Source of the DNA: Neoceratodus forsteri
Taxonomy: Eukaryota; Chordata; Ceratodontiformes; Ceratodontidae
DNA: 64,000 bases
Reading direction: 5' to 3'
Assembly: GCA_016271365.2 (NCBI GenBank)
Contig: CM057453.1
Coordinates: 1,090,079,001-1,090,143,000 of the forward strand
Below are positions 34,801-46,570 of the stretch, in pieces. Under the pieces are notes generated by a model. It was not told the origin of the DNA. It saw only the letters and a program-made list of their open reading frames with translations, and searched no databases. Position 1 is the first letter of the stretch. Each line of letters opens with the position of its first letter. Made by a program: the position numbers and the translations under genes.

Positions 34801-36639
34801 GCTGCTTCTGAAGCCCAGAGGACTCTAGGGCAGCTTAGTGTGTGCCTTAAGCTTCAGTGACGCAGAAGCTCCTATCTCTTGAAAACTGTGATAAACTGTG
34901 GAGCTGTGGCTTGTTCGGCTGGCTGAGTTAAAAGGACTGAGCTGCAGGGGGGATGGGTACAGAAAACTGGATGATCTGCATTTCTGTGAAGTGCTCTGAA
35001 TGCAAGGAAAGCCAAGCTGCACCAAAGAGAAGTTTGTTCTGGGATCTGATGGCCTTTGCTAAAGAAGAGCGGGGTGGGGCTTTACTCAGCTGCTGTAATT
35101 TGAGCTGGTAGCCTCCTCCACACAGTGTTTTTCCTAAGGACTCTGCGTTAGGCTTACCTTGGGGATTGCAGATTTTGGTGGCTAAATCTGGATGCATCTG
35201 AGCTTGGTATTTAAGAAGTTCAACTTCAGCATAAATAAGGAACATTAACTGCTTGGTGGTTCTTTTAAGTATAAACCAATGTTCTTTTTCCAAACTAGAA
35301 ATCAGTTTGGTGCCTGGGTTGCCTAACTGGAGATTGTGTAATGTCCTACTGAAGTTTCCTTTTTTTGGAATATGATACTGCTGTTAGAATGTGATCCTGC
35401 TGTTAAAAGCCAGCTTTTTGTCTAGAATAAATTAATGGAAAGTGCACTTGGATAGTTTATTGTCACATGCTTCGGATGCAGAAGACATTTTCCCTTGTGC
35501 TTGGCTGTCCTGTTCTCCGTTCTGCTAAACACTGTAATTGTACTTCAGGGCCAGTGAGACATGTGGGAAGAGACTTAATCCATAACTGTTGGAGGTGAAA
35601 GAGTAGCCACTTATGCCTTTTGTGCCTTTACCCTGCAATTTTTTGTTTTAATCCAGCAACCATCCATACTTGTCTTTCAGAGCTGCTTACACACACAGTA
35701 CATTGAACTCAGAGAATGCTGTGCTTGAATCATTTCCCACTTTAGCCACAGTTTCAAGCCGAGGCTGGCTGTTTGCATGACCTGAAAACATGCTGTCTGA
35801 CTTTTTCAGATTGTAATCTGTATGGACTTATAAATAAGTTAGTGTCCTGTCTACAGCATAGAATTCTGCTGTCCAGCTGGTGCTATGTCTTAACCTAATG
35901 CCTGTGTATCCACCAAACCCAGCACAGAGACTTGGCAGATACATTGTTTTATTTTATTGCCAGCCAAGTTGGCTAGAGATTGGCTTTGTGGAAGAAGTTT
36001 GAGATGGTCTCACTAAACCGGTACCCAAATCAGAACCATGACCTTTGTAGAGCAGAGATGCTACCCATGACATCAGTGCAACAAGAGCTTTTGTGCTTGT
36101 CTTGCCCTATCAACATGTGTGTCATAGGCAGATAACTAAGACATGGTTTCTTTTACCTGGAGCTTGTGTGTTTTTGGTTTTTTTTTAGAGGGGGTAACTA
36201 ATCGGCTATCTTTGTGAAAATCTACTGTAGTAGCTAAACTGGTGAATTTTGCCTCACAGTTATCATGCAGAGCTAGGTATATCAGATGTTTGTGTATCTT
36301 CTCAGTATGGTACTGTTGTACAAAGCACACAGATTTACTATTGTAGTCAACTTGCTATGGTACACCCCTACAGAAACTGACCCCTTTACTCCTATCCTGA
36401 GGATCCAAGTAAATAAAAGGACACCTGTTGTTAAAAAAAAAAATAGGTGCAGCACTTTATTGTCTAAACAGATAAGTTGCATACAAATGAAGTCAGGTGC
36501 TGCAGACCGATTGTATTAATTGTTACGCTGCCAAGAAAAGTTGGTAGACTCTGTGTCAGCTGCTTCAGTCTGGACAGCTAGGTAATGCCTCTTCTCAGCA
36601 GGCGGAGATAGAAAGGGCTGAAGAGTTCTTGGGGAAATC
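31891..36639. other. Long unassigned segment, no recognisable gene
   Basis: About 4.7 kb of AT-rich DNA without transposon coding motifs. Open frames exist, the longest being 121 codons on the minus strand at 34928-35293, but I recognise no family and splice context is not convincing. Simple-sequence items include a short GT run near 33,810 and T-runs near 34,190 and 36,180. Regulatory function cannot be excluded or supported from sequence alone. Confidence 0.45.
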
Positions 36640-37195
36640 CTACACCCCATGATCCTCAGTCTCCAGACAGGGTGGAAGCAGTCCAGAGGAGGGCAACTAA
36701 AATGGTGCAGAGTTTGTAGTGGAAGTCCTACAAAAAGAGACCGGAGGGATCTTAACATAGACACCCTGGAAGAAAGGGGAGTGGTTACATAATCGAGACC
36801 AACAAGTACCTCACAGGGGTGAACAGGGTGAATGTGGGGAGTCTTTCAAATATAGAATGAGCACCAGGACAGAGGGTATGCGAAGGAGCTGGGGGGGGTG
36901 GTGCTACAGAAAAAATTTAAGGAAATATTTCTTCATTGAAAGAGTGGTTGGTGCCTGGAATAGACTGCCAGCATAAGTAGTGGAGGCTCAAACAGTCAGG
37001 CGGGCTTCAGGCAGGCATGGGATAATCATAGATGTGTATTAGAAGTGAGGCCGGGTGGTGGGAAGGTGGCCGGAAACCAGATTGGGTCTGAGGAGGCAGA
37101 ACAGGCATGGGTCACTTGGGCATACTGGACACATAAGGACCAAGCTGTCCTTTTCAGCTGGCAAATGTTATTTTTCTATGTTTCACCCCAACAGG
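36640..37195 (+). mobile_element. CR1-type LINE 3' end, copy B3 (family B)
   Basis: The copy begins at the RT thumb ([10 protein letters not shown] equivalent near 36,680), continues through NIDTLEERG-like sequence and the FFIERVVGAWNRLPA block near 36,930, and ends in a tail with TGTTATTTTTCTATGTTTC. The tail matches the family B ends at 15,460 and 49,900. It is 5'-truncated and several frames are broken. Confidence 0.75.
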
Positions 37196-38118
37196 GGAGC
37201 AGCCAATCCAGTAGCTCCTACAGGTTTTGAGCTGTGTTATTTTGTGACATGATGTCTTTAGCTGTACAAAGTTGTGGAACAGTTTCTTTCTTGGAGCTAT
37301 AGTGATTGTCTTGCTTTGAATCCGTTCAAAAGGCAGGGCTCATTGGTAGTCGGCAAGTGTGGTCCATCATATCCTTCCTGCGGGCTTGTGGTCAAAATGG
37401 TTGCCTTAGCCAGGACACCAGCATGGCAGCCACCTGCTTCCTGCAGGCACATTGTCGAAATCGTAACACTTAACAGGGCATAAATCTTCTGAAGAATGCT
37501 AGTCCTATACCACCTTCGTGGAAAGGGAACCTGTTGTCATACAGTAACAATTTGTTCCCAGTGTATGCCTCCCAAAGGCCAACATGAAATAGCAAAACAG
37601 ATGAACGGAAGAGAGCCACAACCAGTCTGGTAGCCTGGACCATGTTTGGTACGCTGCTACTCCACCTTTCTCACTAATACTGTAAATTAAAATCTCCTGT
37701 CTTTTGTTGTTCCATGACTACTCTGGAGATGGACAGTGAGGGATGCTCCCATCGGACTCTCCCAAGCGTTGCAGTTAGAGCAGCCTGCCCAACCCACTAG
37801 CAGGTATGCAGCAGCTATCTCTCTCAGAAGGCTGAACAACTTGCATACCTAGTAGGTCTAATGCTCCAAATGCGCTCTTCCAGGAAAAATAACCACTGAG
37901 GGGAGAATTCAGTTATATGCTGTAGTACTTCAGCTGCCTCCTAAAATGAAATTGGTGCACTGGGGAATGGTGAGAAATAGATCGGAATATTTGCCTCTAA
38001 GAAAAGCGGCAGTGAGGTGTAGTGCTTTTTGTACATCGAGGTCAAGGCTAAGTTCCTATGCAAATTTGGACTTATGGGAGTATCACTGGCACTGTCTTCC
38101 TTCATGTGCCACTGCCTT
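37196..38118. other. Unassigned stretch left of the L1/Tx1 insertion
   Basis: No gene or repeat is firmly recognised. On the minus strand, the bases left of the insertion continue from the protein-like frame at 42,186-42,570 and give an immediate stop (GGAGATTTAAGG). Most of this stretch may therefore be the 3' flank of that degenerate sequence. Confidence 0.35.
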
Positions 38119-38130
38119 AAATCTCCCCAT
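38119..38130. repeat. Left target-site duplication of the L1/Tx1-type element
   Basis: AAATCTCCCCAT occurs here and again at 42,186-42,197, immediately after the element's A-rich tail. A perfect 12-base duplication is typical of L1-type target-primed insertion and fixes both ends of the element. Confidence 0.85.
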
Positions 38131-38272
38131 GGGAGGGGGGGGGCGCTAGCTGCTAGACTTGGGAGATGTGTGCTAGTTAGCTCCTCGGAGTCATCGAGTT
38201 TTAAATTGACTACAAAGTTGTATTTTTGTCAAAATCTTTTCTGGAAATCATTGCCTAAAGTATTTAAGGTAC

Positions 38273-38745
38273 ATGGCATCAGGAAAACAGAAAAATCGCA
38301 AGGGGAAACTGCAGTTTAATGCAGCAAACTCAACTCGAGCTGGAAAAGCTGCAGAGATCATTTCAAAACCACAGACCCCAAGTTTGGAGAGCGTGAGGGC
38401 AAGTGATCGATTGGTGATGGAGGCAATATCGAAATCCTTAGCAGATGTCCCATCTACCCTGCTACAAATGCAACAAGAGGTGAAATCTGGTTTCATCAAT
38501 CTTACAGCACAGCTCACCCATCCCAAGGGGGTTGTTACAGGGCTCTCCGAAACCTCTGCAGAGCATTCATCCCAGATTACTGAGCATGAGCAAAGAGTAA
38601 GCACCCTGGAGGATACTCTAGCAGCAGTTTTGACTGAAAGAAATGGGCTAAAAACATCCCTGGAGGAACTGATGGTGAGAATTGATGACCAAGAGAACCG
38701 GTCACGGAGATCTAACATCCGCTTAATAGGCCTACCTGAAGGACC
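38273..38745 (+). pseudogene. L1/Tx1 ORF1 protein, N-terminal and coiled-coil part
   Basis: ORF1 protein binds the element RNA in the ribonucleoprotein. The frame starts MASGKQKNRKGK, a basic N-terminus, and passes through a region with heptad-like spacing (TEHEQRVSTLEDTLAAVL near residues 105-122). It reaches DDQENRSRRSNIRLIGLPEG near residues 138-157, which is the hallmark ORF1 motif before the RNA-recognition domain. The RRM and C-terminal domains that should follow are absent because of the deletion. The start codon is in a reasonable context (TACATGG). Confidence 0.8.
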
Positions 38746-38804
38746 GTGTCCCCCACTATGTATCTCTCAGTCTAGCAAGCCCCACTACGTCTCCTTGCTG
38801 TTGG

Positions 38805-41590
38805 AGGTTGGACCCGCTACTCTTAAAAGATCAAACATATGTTGAACAGATGAGGGGGAACATACAGAAATTTTTATTTTATAATGCCACGGGTGATATG
38901 TCCCATGGCACTAGGTGGGAGGCTCTGAAGGCCTATATCAGGGACCAGACTATTTCATTTACATCTCACCAGAAGCATGAGGAGGAGAGGGCCTTAAATT
39001 TCCTCCAGTGTCTTAAATACCAATTTAATATCTTAAACAGTGCCAAGTTGGAGCATTCAATATTATTGGCTAAGGCTGGTGCCTATTTTGATGGAGACTG
39101 AGGGAGAAAATTGCTTGCTTGGCAGATTAAATGTAGAGAAGCAGAAAAAGAGTCAGAGGGATAACTGATGAGAAGGGCGGGCATAGTACATGACACAGAT
39201 GGTATTAGGAAAGCATTTGTAACTTTTTACAAAAGTGTATACACATCAAAGTGTCAATCCACTAGCGATGACCTAGCATCCTTTTTTAGGCAAGCTCATC
39301 TGAACAAATTGGCAGAAGATGTTTCCAAAAAGCTAGACACCCCCTTGTCCAGGCATGAAGTACAAGAGGCGGTAAAGGCCCTGAAGGAAGGGAAAGCCCC
39401 TGGCCCAGACTGTATCCCCATAGATTTTTTCAAAGATTTTTCCTCCTTACTAATGGACCCTTTGTTTGATATGTTAGAGGAAAGCTTATCTCTAGGAGTT
39501 CTGCCCCCCTCCACACGGTCTGCAGTGATTACCATCTTGCCAAAACCTGGGAAAGATCTGACTTAATGGGCTTCCTATTGGCCCATCTCTTCATTAACAA
39601 TGGATTATAAGATATTGGCTAAAATGATGGCCACTTGGTTGGAACCTGTCCTGCCACAGTTGATACACCAGGCCCAAACAGGGTTTGTAAAGGGTCGTCA
39701 GGGAAAACACAATATTAGACGAACCCTAAATATAATTTACAGATGGGGCGGATGAAAAATACTCATAGAGCAGCTGTAGCTGCGTTAGATGCAGAAAAGG
39801 CCTTTGACCGTATGGAGTGGGGCTACCTCTTTGAGATGTTGGGGAGGGTGGGGCTAGGCTCGAATTTTTGTCACTGGGTACGTACTTTATACACTGGCCC
39901 TCAGGCCCAAGTGGCAGTTAATGGCTGTCTATCCAACCCCTTTATCCTGGAATGAGGCACACGGCAGGGGTGTCCCTTATCCCCTCTTCTGTATGTCCTT
40001 TCTCTGGAACCTTTGGCTGCGGTCCTTCGGGCGAAGTCTGATATTGCTGGTTATGTGGGGGGTGGCTCAGAACACAAAATATCCATATACGCAGGCGACC
40101 AACTATTATATTTACAAGATTCTGCACGGGCTCTCCCTGCAGTTCACAAGCTGATGATGGATTTTGGTGTTTTGTATGGTCATAAAGTTAACTGGACAAA
40201 GAGTGAGCTGCTCCCTATAGGCACCTGCAATAGGATACAGTTAATTGCTAATCTGGGGGGAACCACAATTAGTTGCACAGATAAAATATTTGGGAATTCA
40301 GATTTCAGCTGCAATTGGTCGTCTGTACGCCCTCAATTTATAGGCTACTACTAACCAGGCTTCTTGATGACTGAGCACTGCACGGCTCTCCCTCTCTCAT
40401 TGATGGGCAGGGTTGGCATTATAAAAATTACCATTCTCCCACGATGTTTATACCTGTACCAATCACTTCCCATTAGAGTGCCACAGAATCACTTTAGGTG
40501 TATTTATACAATGGTACACAGATTTATATGGAAGTAGGGAGTGCAGGAATTCGTAGGGTAATGCCCTTTCAAACTCCTGGAACGGGCAGTGTGGGACTAC
40601 CAGATTTCAGGGCTTATTACAGGGCCGCCCAGCTAGCATTTTCACCACAGGGACTCGAAGCGGACAATCTAGCTTGGATGAGGCTGGAGGCGGAAATGCC
40701 TCAGGGTAGTTTTAAAAATGACTTATAGAGTGGTAGTCTTGCTCCACAGGGTGAACAACAGGTTCCCAACCCATTTACTAACAATACCATAGGGATATGG
40801 GTGTGTGCCCATCGGCATATTGGATGGGGGAAGGGGGGGTGCCTGTCCATATGTACGTTTTGTTATGTGCTGTGCGGCTACCAACAATGGGAACTTACTC
40901 CTTGCAACTCATACAGCGGCTGTGGAATTGGAGGAATCTGGGCCTGTTTTATGTAGCTCAGATCTATGAAGGAGGCTTGATCAGTAGTTTTCAGGCCCTG
41001 TGTGCATGTTGGGGCATCCACTCTGGGGATTTCTTTGTGTACCTTCATGTCCAGCAGCTGCTTGGGACCTCTCTATCAGCAGTGGAGGAGTGGGCTTCAC
41101 CCTCACCTTTTGAAGAGGAGATTTTACAGGCCACAGCCAGGTTGTAGACCACTCTCCATCTTTTACCGTACCATTGTGGGAGGAAGTGGGGAGAGCTCTG
41201 AAGTGAGTAGGCAGCGATGGTCTGAGGACCTATCTCTACACATCGACTTCTATAGCTGGAAACTGGCGTGTTCCCATTATGTACACTGCTCGTACAGCAA
41301 TAAACTGAGGCAAATGCAATTTTATTTCCTACACTGGGCTTACATTACACCAGCTAGGCTGCATGATATGGACAACTCTTAAGTCTAAGCTGTGTCTCAA
41401 ATATAACATAGAAACTGGAGACTTTCTCCACATGGCTTTGACTTGTGCAAAGGTTGCTCCGTTTTGGCATAGTATGCATAGAATTATGTCCCAGGTCTTG
41501 GGTTATGTCACATCGATGTCCCCTTTGGAGCTTCTTTTGGGAGCCGACCCAAAACATCCTAATAGGTCCATGAGTAATCCTTTATGAAAT
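38805..41590 (+). pseudogene. L1/Tx1 ORF2 relic: RT and C-terminal domain
   Basis: The frame enters at LDPLLLKDQTYVEQM, the linker after the endonuclease. RT motifs follow: HEVQEAVKALKEGKAPGPD near 39,355, QTGFVKGRQGKHNIRR near 39,675, AALDAEKAFDRMEWGYLF near 39,778 (motif A), GCPLSPL-like sequence near 39,970, and IYAGDQLLYL near 40,085. The last shows YADD changed to YAGD. The C-terminal part has ETGDFLHMALTCAKVAPFW near 41,410, the cysteine/histidine block of L1-type ORF2. Frames break at least six times. Confidence 0.8.
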
Positions 41591-42185
41591 ACAGCCTTAA
41601 TAAATACCAGAAGGACCGTGGCTCAGCTGTGGATGTCTTCGACCCCTCCCAATGTGAGTAGATGGTCTAATAATTTGCTTTCTTGTATGGCCATTGAAAA
41701 AGCACAAATGGGTGCCTTGGGTCTGGTTAATAAATTTCAGGAAATCTGGGACCCCCCTGATCAAAGCAGTGGAGGAGGGTTGGTTGCCTATATAGTTTGT
41801 TGCACAATATTACGACGGATATTTTTGTAACAAAATTTTCCTAGAGTTATATGGGAATATATGCCCCTTTGTGTTTCTAATGTGACAATGTGTTGTTTTT
41901 GCAGATGGAAATGTTACTGTTTATTTTTGTGCTGACACATGATTTGAATACTATGTTTTATAAAATAATTTAGAATGTGAATCTTCTGTCATTGTTAGAA
42001 AATCTCAGCAGTAGCTCCTGCAATATCTTAAAATACTCAACATCGAATATTAATTTTGGTATCTGGTGATGTTGTAATCTTGAACAATATATGTCTTTTC
42101 TGCTTTTAACTAAGAGCTTGTATGTCACTAAGATGTATTTTATCTGTACCACCTGAACCACACAATAAACTATTTTGAAAGAAAA

Positions 42186-42570
42186 AAATCTCCCCATCAG
42201 GCCTCTTTGGTGGCCTGCCCTTCTTACATTTGGGCTTTTTTGCATGCAAACTCTGATTGATTTTAGCAACCGCTGTTCAGACCAGCTGACCTCTGCGAGA
42301 GAGTGCACAAAGCAGCAAGACTTCAGAGGGGGAATACAAGGCATTGTTGGAGAAACTCTGTAGGCTACATGCTAGCCTATGGAGTTTCCCTTCTATTGCG
42401 CTCCTCTGCAAATCAGCATCACAACTTAAGATTTCCCACGTCTGCAATAAGGTGCTGTACATCTGAGGCATTTCTACGTAGCTGCTCATGTGGGCTGGCC
42501 TTAGGACACTGTGCCCTTTCCTTGCTGAGGATTCTTGGCGCAAACCAGCCTCTTTGCCTTCCACCACCAG
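42186..42570 (-). pseudogene. Degenerate protein-coding-like sequence of unknown origin
   Basis: A minus-strand frame opens near 42,567 and reads SSYVEMPQMYSTLLQTWE, later SNNALYSPSEVLLLCALS, and TAVAKINQSLHAKKPKCK, then a basic tail KKGRPPKRPDGEI. One in-frame TGA at 42,274-42,276 looks like a CGA to TGA change. Removing the L1/Tx1 insertion puts a stop right after GEI, giving a natural C-terminus. Composition is protein-like and matches none of the transposon proteins I know. It could be a processed pseudogene, a lost exon or an unknown element. Confidence 0.5.
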
Positions 42571-43154
42571 ATGTTGCTAGAGCAAGCACCAGCTTATACC
42601 CATAAGCGCTCAGTGACGGCACGCTTCATGACAACATGTTGCAGTGAGTGTTGCTTAGGCAGTGTTAAATCTTCCATTGAGTATCTTTGGAAGGTCTGTG
42701 AATGAATTTGTCCTGTGTCTGTGGAGTTAGTGATCAGAGTCCCACACTGATACTGACTCTGTTGCCTGTATCAGTGGGAACTGCACTGTACTTCCAGCTC
42801 CATTCTACTTCTGACGTCTGAGTTAGAGTTTACTACCCTGAGATACTATTCCATCTACCCAGCTAGTGAACATTACTTGTTGCCCTTTCAGATCACAGTC
42901 AGGGTCACAGTAGGTGAGTTTTTGCTTCTGCAGTACCACTCCTGGTCCCCCTGGGTTGAACCCACAGACGTTGTATGTACAGAGTTGTTCAACAGATGCC
43001 AAAGATAATAGTTTGATTCTGCATTTAAGGATGCCCATTGGGGAGAAACTTCAGCAGTTTAAAAGTTAAATGGGGCAGTTGTAAATGATAGGTGTACTTC
43101 TACATAGCAGTCTTTAGGCTACCCATTTGGAGAGCCCTTAGCCATTCTGTATTT
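42571..43154 (-). other. Unassigned stretch, possibly upstream part of the same relic
   Basis: A 71-codon minus frame (42823-43038) reads VEQLCTYNVCGFNPGGPG and DLKGQQVMFTSWVD. It has protein-like character but no assignable family. It may belong with the adjacent degenerate frame, with several breaks in between. Confidence 0.3.
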
Positions 43155-45122
43155 ACATGCTAACTTACTAAAAGCCAGCAGAATAGGCCTAACAGTCTTT
43201 CGTGTCTGCTCGTTAGCCAGCCCTATTGCGCGCTAGCTCCTCCTTCCCACCTGGCCCCCGAGAGGGTCAGCTACGGTTTCAGTATACCCATGCATCTGTC
43301 CAACCCCCTCTTAAAGCCCTCCATTGTGCCCTATTCGACTAGATTCCTGGGCAGTGCATTCCATGGCTCCACCACCCTGTCAGTGAAGTAATGCCTTCTA
43401 CGTTCTCCCCTGTAGGTTCCCCCCTCCAACTTCCACTCATGCCCTCTGGTTGTGCCCCCTTTCCTTAGCCTGAACATTTATTTGGCTCTGCCCCTGTTAA
43501 TCCCTTTCACATATTTGAATACCTCAGTCATGTCATCCCTGTCTCTCCTCTCCTCCAGCGAGTACAACCCAAGGAATTCCAGCCTTTCCTCATAGGTTCA
43601 TTTGCTCATGCCCCAGATCATCCTGGTTGCCCTCCTCTGAACCCTCTCCAACAATGCTATGTCCTTCCTAAGGTGAGGTCTCTAGAACTGCACACAGTGT
43701 TCAAGTTGCAGCTTGACCAAGGCATTATACAGAGGAAGGATCACCTCCCTCTTCCCTGACATTATTCCCCGGGCTATGCAGCCCAGAATTCTATTTGCCT
43801 TTGCCGCAGATCTACAGTTTTCAGTGTTGTTCATTCTGGTGTCTACCACCACCCCCGGGTCCCTTTCACTCATTGTGGCTTGCAGTGAGACCCCTTCCAG
43901 GGTGTATACATGACCTGGGTTTCTGACCCCCAGATGCAGCACCCTACACTTCCCTGGATTTAACCTCAGTCCCCACCTCCTTGACCAACCGTCCTGGATA
44001 TCCATATCCCTCTGGCCTGTCTCTCTCACTTCCTCCCATCAGTCAGTGCTCCCAGTTTTGAGTCCTCTGCGAAGAGGCTCATCCTACTCCTAACACCGCT
44101 CTCTATATCGGAGACATAGGCATTGAACAGGAGTGGCCCCAGTACCGAACCTTGGGGAACCTCACTGAAGACCTTCCTAGGGGAGAAGACTATCCCACCA
44201 ACCACTACCCTCTGTGTTCTATCCGTGAGCGAGTTTTCTACCCATCTAAGCAACTGTTTTCCTACCCCCATCCCCCCCAACTTTGTCAACAACCCGATGT
44301 GGGGTACCGAGTCAAACACCTTACTGAAATCCAGATATAGGACGTCCACTGGTCTTTGTCGGTACAGGGTCCCCGTCACCCAGTCGTAAAAATCTATGAG
44401 GTTGGTCTGGCACAATCTCACCGGGAGAAAACCATACTGTTTGTCATCCATGTGCCCCAGCCTTTCCAGTTGCCTCCCGAGCTCCTCCTTCATGAAGCCT
44501 TCCATTAGTTTGCCTACCAATGACGTTAGGCTGACAGGCCTGTAATTTCCCATCTCCTCCCTAGTCCCCCCTTTGTTGATAGGCACCACGTGAGCCACCC
44601 TCCAATCCTGAGGCACCCATCCTGTCTGAAGAGAGGCGTTGAAAAGTGCAGGTAGTGGAGCTGCTAGTTCGTCCGCCAGTTCCTTCAGGACTCTCAGATG
44701 CAGCCCATCCAGTCCCAGTGCCTTGTCAGTTTTCAGCACCCCTGGGGCCTCCCTCATGCTGTACTCTGTGATTTCCCCCTTCCTAACCCCCCCCCCCCAC
44801 AACAAAGCACCCCTCTGCTTCTAGGCCTGGCCCACCCGGTGCCTCAGCCTCTTCTGGTCATCTCCTCTCCTCTCAGCTGTCTTACCCCCGGCTGAATGGA
44901 TCCCCTGTCACCCTCCATAAATACCAAGGCAAAGTACTTGTTTAGTACTTCTGCCTGCTTCCCCGCCTCCCGAGCCCATCCCTCCCCAGTCCTAATCCTG
45001 AAGATCTGTGCTCTCCCTTTCCTCTTTTCCCCCTATATATCTATAAAATCCCTTTCCACCCCTCCAGATATCCCTAGCCAGGTTTTGCTCCATCCTCGCC
45101 TTGGCTCCCCTCACCACTCTCG
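43155..45122 (-). mobile_element. CR1-type LINE, copy A4 (family A), 5'-truncated
   Basis: On the minus strand, RT sequence begins near 45,120 with RVVRGAKARMEQNLARDIWR. A nearly unbroken 259-codon frame at 44026-44805 holds [50 protein letters not shown] and LFAEDSKLGALTDG. Motif C is FAED instead of FADD. The C-terminal block continues at 43682-44029 ([16 protein letters not shown]), and the tail ends at about 43,158 with TTAGTAAGTTAGC read on the minus strand. It abuts the MULE relic at its 5' end. Confidence 0.88.
44026..44805 (-). pseudogene. CR1 RT core, 259-codon open frame (copy A4)
   Basis: This is the longest open RT core of family A here. It runs from the pre-RT linker (KTDKALGLDGLHLRVLKELA) through the fingers, motif A (LYLDFSKVFDSVPH), motif B ([14 protein letters not shown]) and motif C (LFAEDSKLG). 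The frame ends at GRK just after motif C, and the thumb continues in another frame. The altered motif C would be expected to cripple polymerisation, so the length reflects recent insertion rather than activity. Confidence 0.85.
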
Positions 45123-46240
45123 TGGGGAAGGGGGGGCGTACTGTTGTATTGTTTCTCATCCTCTGTCTTACCCTGCCAAGAACATAATTGTCCTCAAACC
45201 ATTCCACCAACGCTGCACTAGATGTTGGCATTTCACTCTTAAGTTCCAGAAACTTCAGGAAGGAATGATGGTGCCACCAGTTGTCTCATTTTCAGACTGA
45301 AGTCTGGATCAGCTCCATATTCTGTGGCAAGACCCAAGCTTTGTATCTTACGCCACAAAATTTGTCCGAAGTGGAATAAACAACCTTTATTTAAACTGTC
45401 AGGGAACTCAGATTTGGACACATTAATAGCTTCTTTCTCACAGTTGGTAATTATGACATTTGGAGACGGCGTAAGGCCATATTCGTCTGCTAGATCATGC
45501 AAATCTTGAAATAGACAAATGTAGCAGTCTTTGTGATTTTTGAGGACAATAAATCAAATAACAATGAAACAATACGGGCAGTTTATTGTGTGCCAACTGC
45601 TGCATGTATTGAATACACTTGTCCAAACAGGGTAGGAACAGTTTTAAATGTTCCGTCCATAGCCCAGAACTCTGCCAATGTAAGCTTTTTCATGTTCTGC
45701 TTTGTTGTAAATATTATCTTGTTCTCCCCTAGTGATGACCATTTTGCAAGGACCCTTTGGCCATTCACAATGTACAGATGTTCAGGGAATACCAAATCAT
45801 CCAATGTTCGTGGCTCTGGTGTGGTGTCATTATGTCTAGCACGCTTCACTAACTGCTGCAGTGCTTGTCTAGATGGCATACATTGCATAACCTCTGGTGA
45901 TATTTGTGAAAGCTCATGCTGTATCAATTGTGTATGTGTTTCATGAGTGTCTACAGCCCTCTCCTTCAGTGAAGCAAGTGCAGAAGCAGTGGGGAAATCG
46001 GTGGCATCAGGAGCATGATTATGTTCTTTCAGTTTTCGTAAGTGATGTTGACCCCCAACCAAAACAGTAGAAGCCCTTAAGCAGTTCTTCCCCCTTTCTG
46101 CTTTGGCAGCACCAATAAAAAAGGTCTCCACGGTTTCTTTCTTCAACATACAGATATCCATTAATGCAGAGCTTCACATTGCCTTGCTTTGAGCACACTG
46201 TCTGACAAACAACCGCTACCTCATCCATCTCAGCCATTAT
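45123..46240 (-). pseudogene. MULE-type transposase relic with FLYWCH zinc finger
   Basis: Minus strand. The N-terminus at 46,237 starts MAEMDEVAVVCQTVC and leads into KLCINGYLYVEERNRGDLFY, WCC and, after a frame change, LKEHNHAPDAT, the FLYWCH Cys/His pattern. The frame then stays open to 45,583 through LDDLVFPEHLYIVNGQR and ends with LAEFWAMDGTFKTVP, where DGTFKT holds the first catalytic Asp of the MULE fold. After a stop, decayed sequence continues to VEWFEDNYVLGRVRQRMR near 45,200. The C-terminus is cut off by CR1 copy A4. Confidence 0.75.
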
Positions 46241-46303
46241 GACAAAGAATCCCCAAGTCAGTGGATACTCCTAAAGAACATTACCCACAGCTGAGCCAGA
46301 ATT

Positions 46304-46570
46304 AATCAATTACAGTACTAGCCACATATTCAGTTACAGTACTAGCACCTTACAGGGGTTACGAAAGGTGGCGCTGTGAGCTGATGGAGCTCTTTTGTTT
46401 ATGACGCCTTCCTGCCTTACTTTCATTGTTGTTGTAAAACGTAATGAACACCCTGAAAAAGGAATACCAGAAAAGATAGCACTGCAAGGAGTAAGTGAGC
46501 CTTACTTTTCGTTGTTATTGTAAAATGTAAACAGCAAAGAAAAGATAGCACTTTAAAATGTAAGTGAGCT
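46304..46570. repeat. Short direct repeats upstream of the MULE transposase
   Basis: TTACAGTACTAGC occurs twice (near 46,310 and 46,335). A longer unit of about 70-85 bases occurs twice in tandem (46,414-46,498 and 46,499-46,569), sharing GCCTTACTTT, GTTGTAAAA/ATTGTAAAA, AAAAGATAGCACT and GTAAGTGAG. They sit just beyond the N-terminal side of the transposase. Repeats in such subterminal positions often bind transposase in MULE elements, but the element end is not identified here. Confidence 0.65.

Larger units (their letters stand above)
38131..42185 (+). mobile_element. L1/Tx1-type LINE, 4.05 kb, endonuclease deleted
   Basis: The element is defined by a 12-bp duplication and an A-rich 3' end preceded by AATAAA. 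It has a G-rich 5' UTR, an ORF1 from 38273, and an ORF2 relic from about 38,800 to 41,590. The junction near 38,735-38,805 joins the ORF1 GLPEG motif almost directly to the ORF2 segment between endonuclease and RT, so about a kilobase including the endonuclease is missing. RT motifs are of L1/Tx1 style (DAEKAFDRMEW), clearly unlike the CR1 and L2 copies. Confidence 0.85.

Noticed and set aside
34928..35293. Host gene on the minus strand (121 codons)
   Set aside because: The frame is open but shows no recognised domain, no convincing splice context and no conserved neighbour, so I left it as unassigned.
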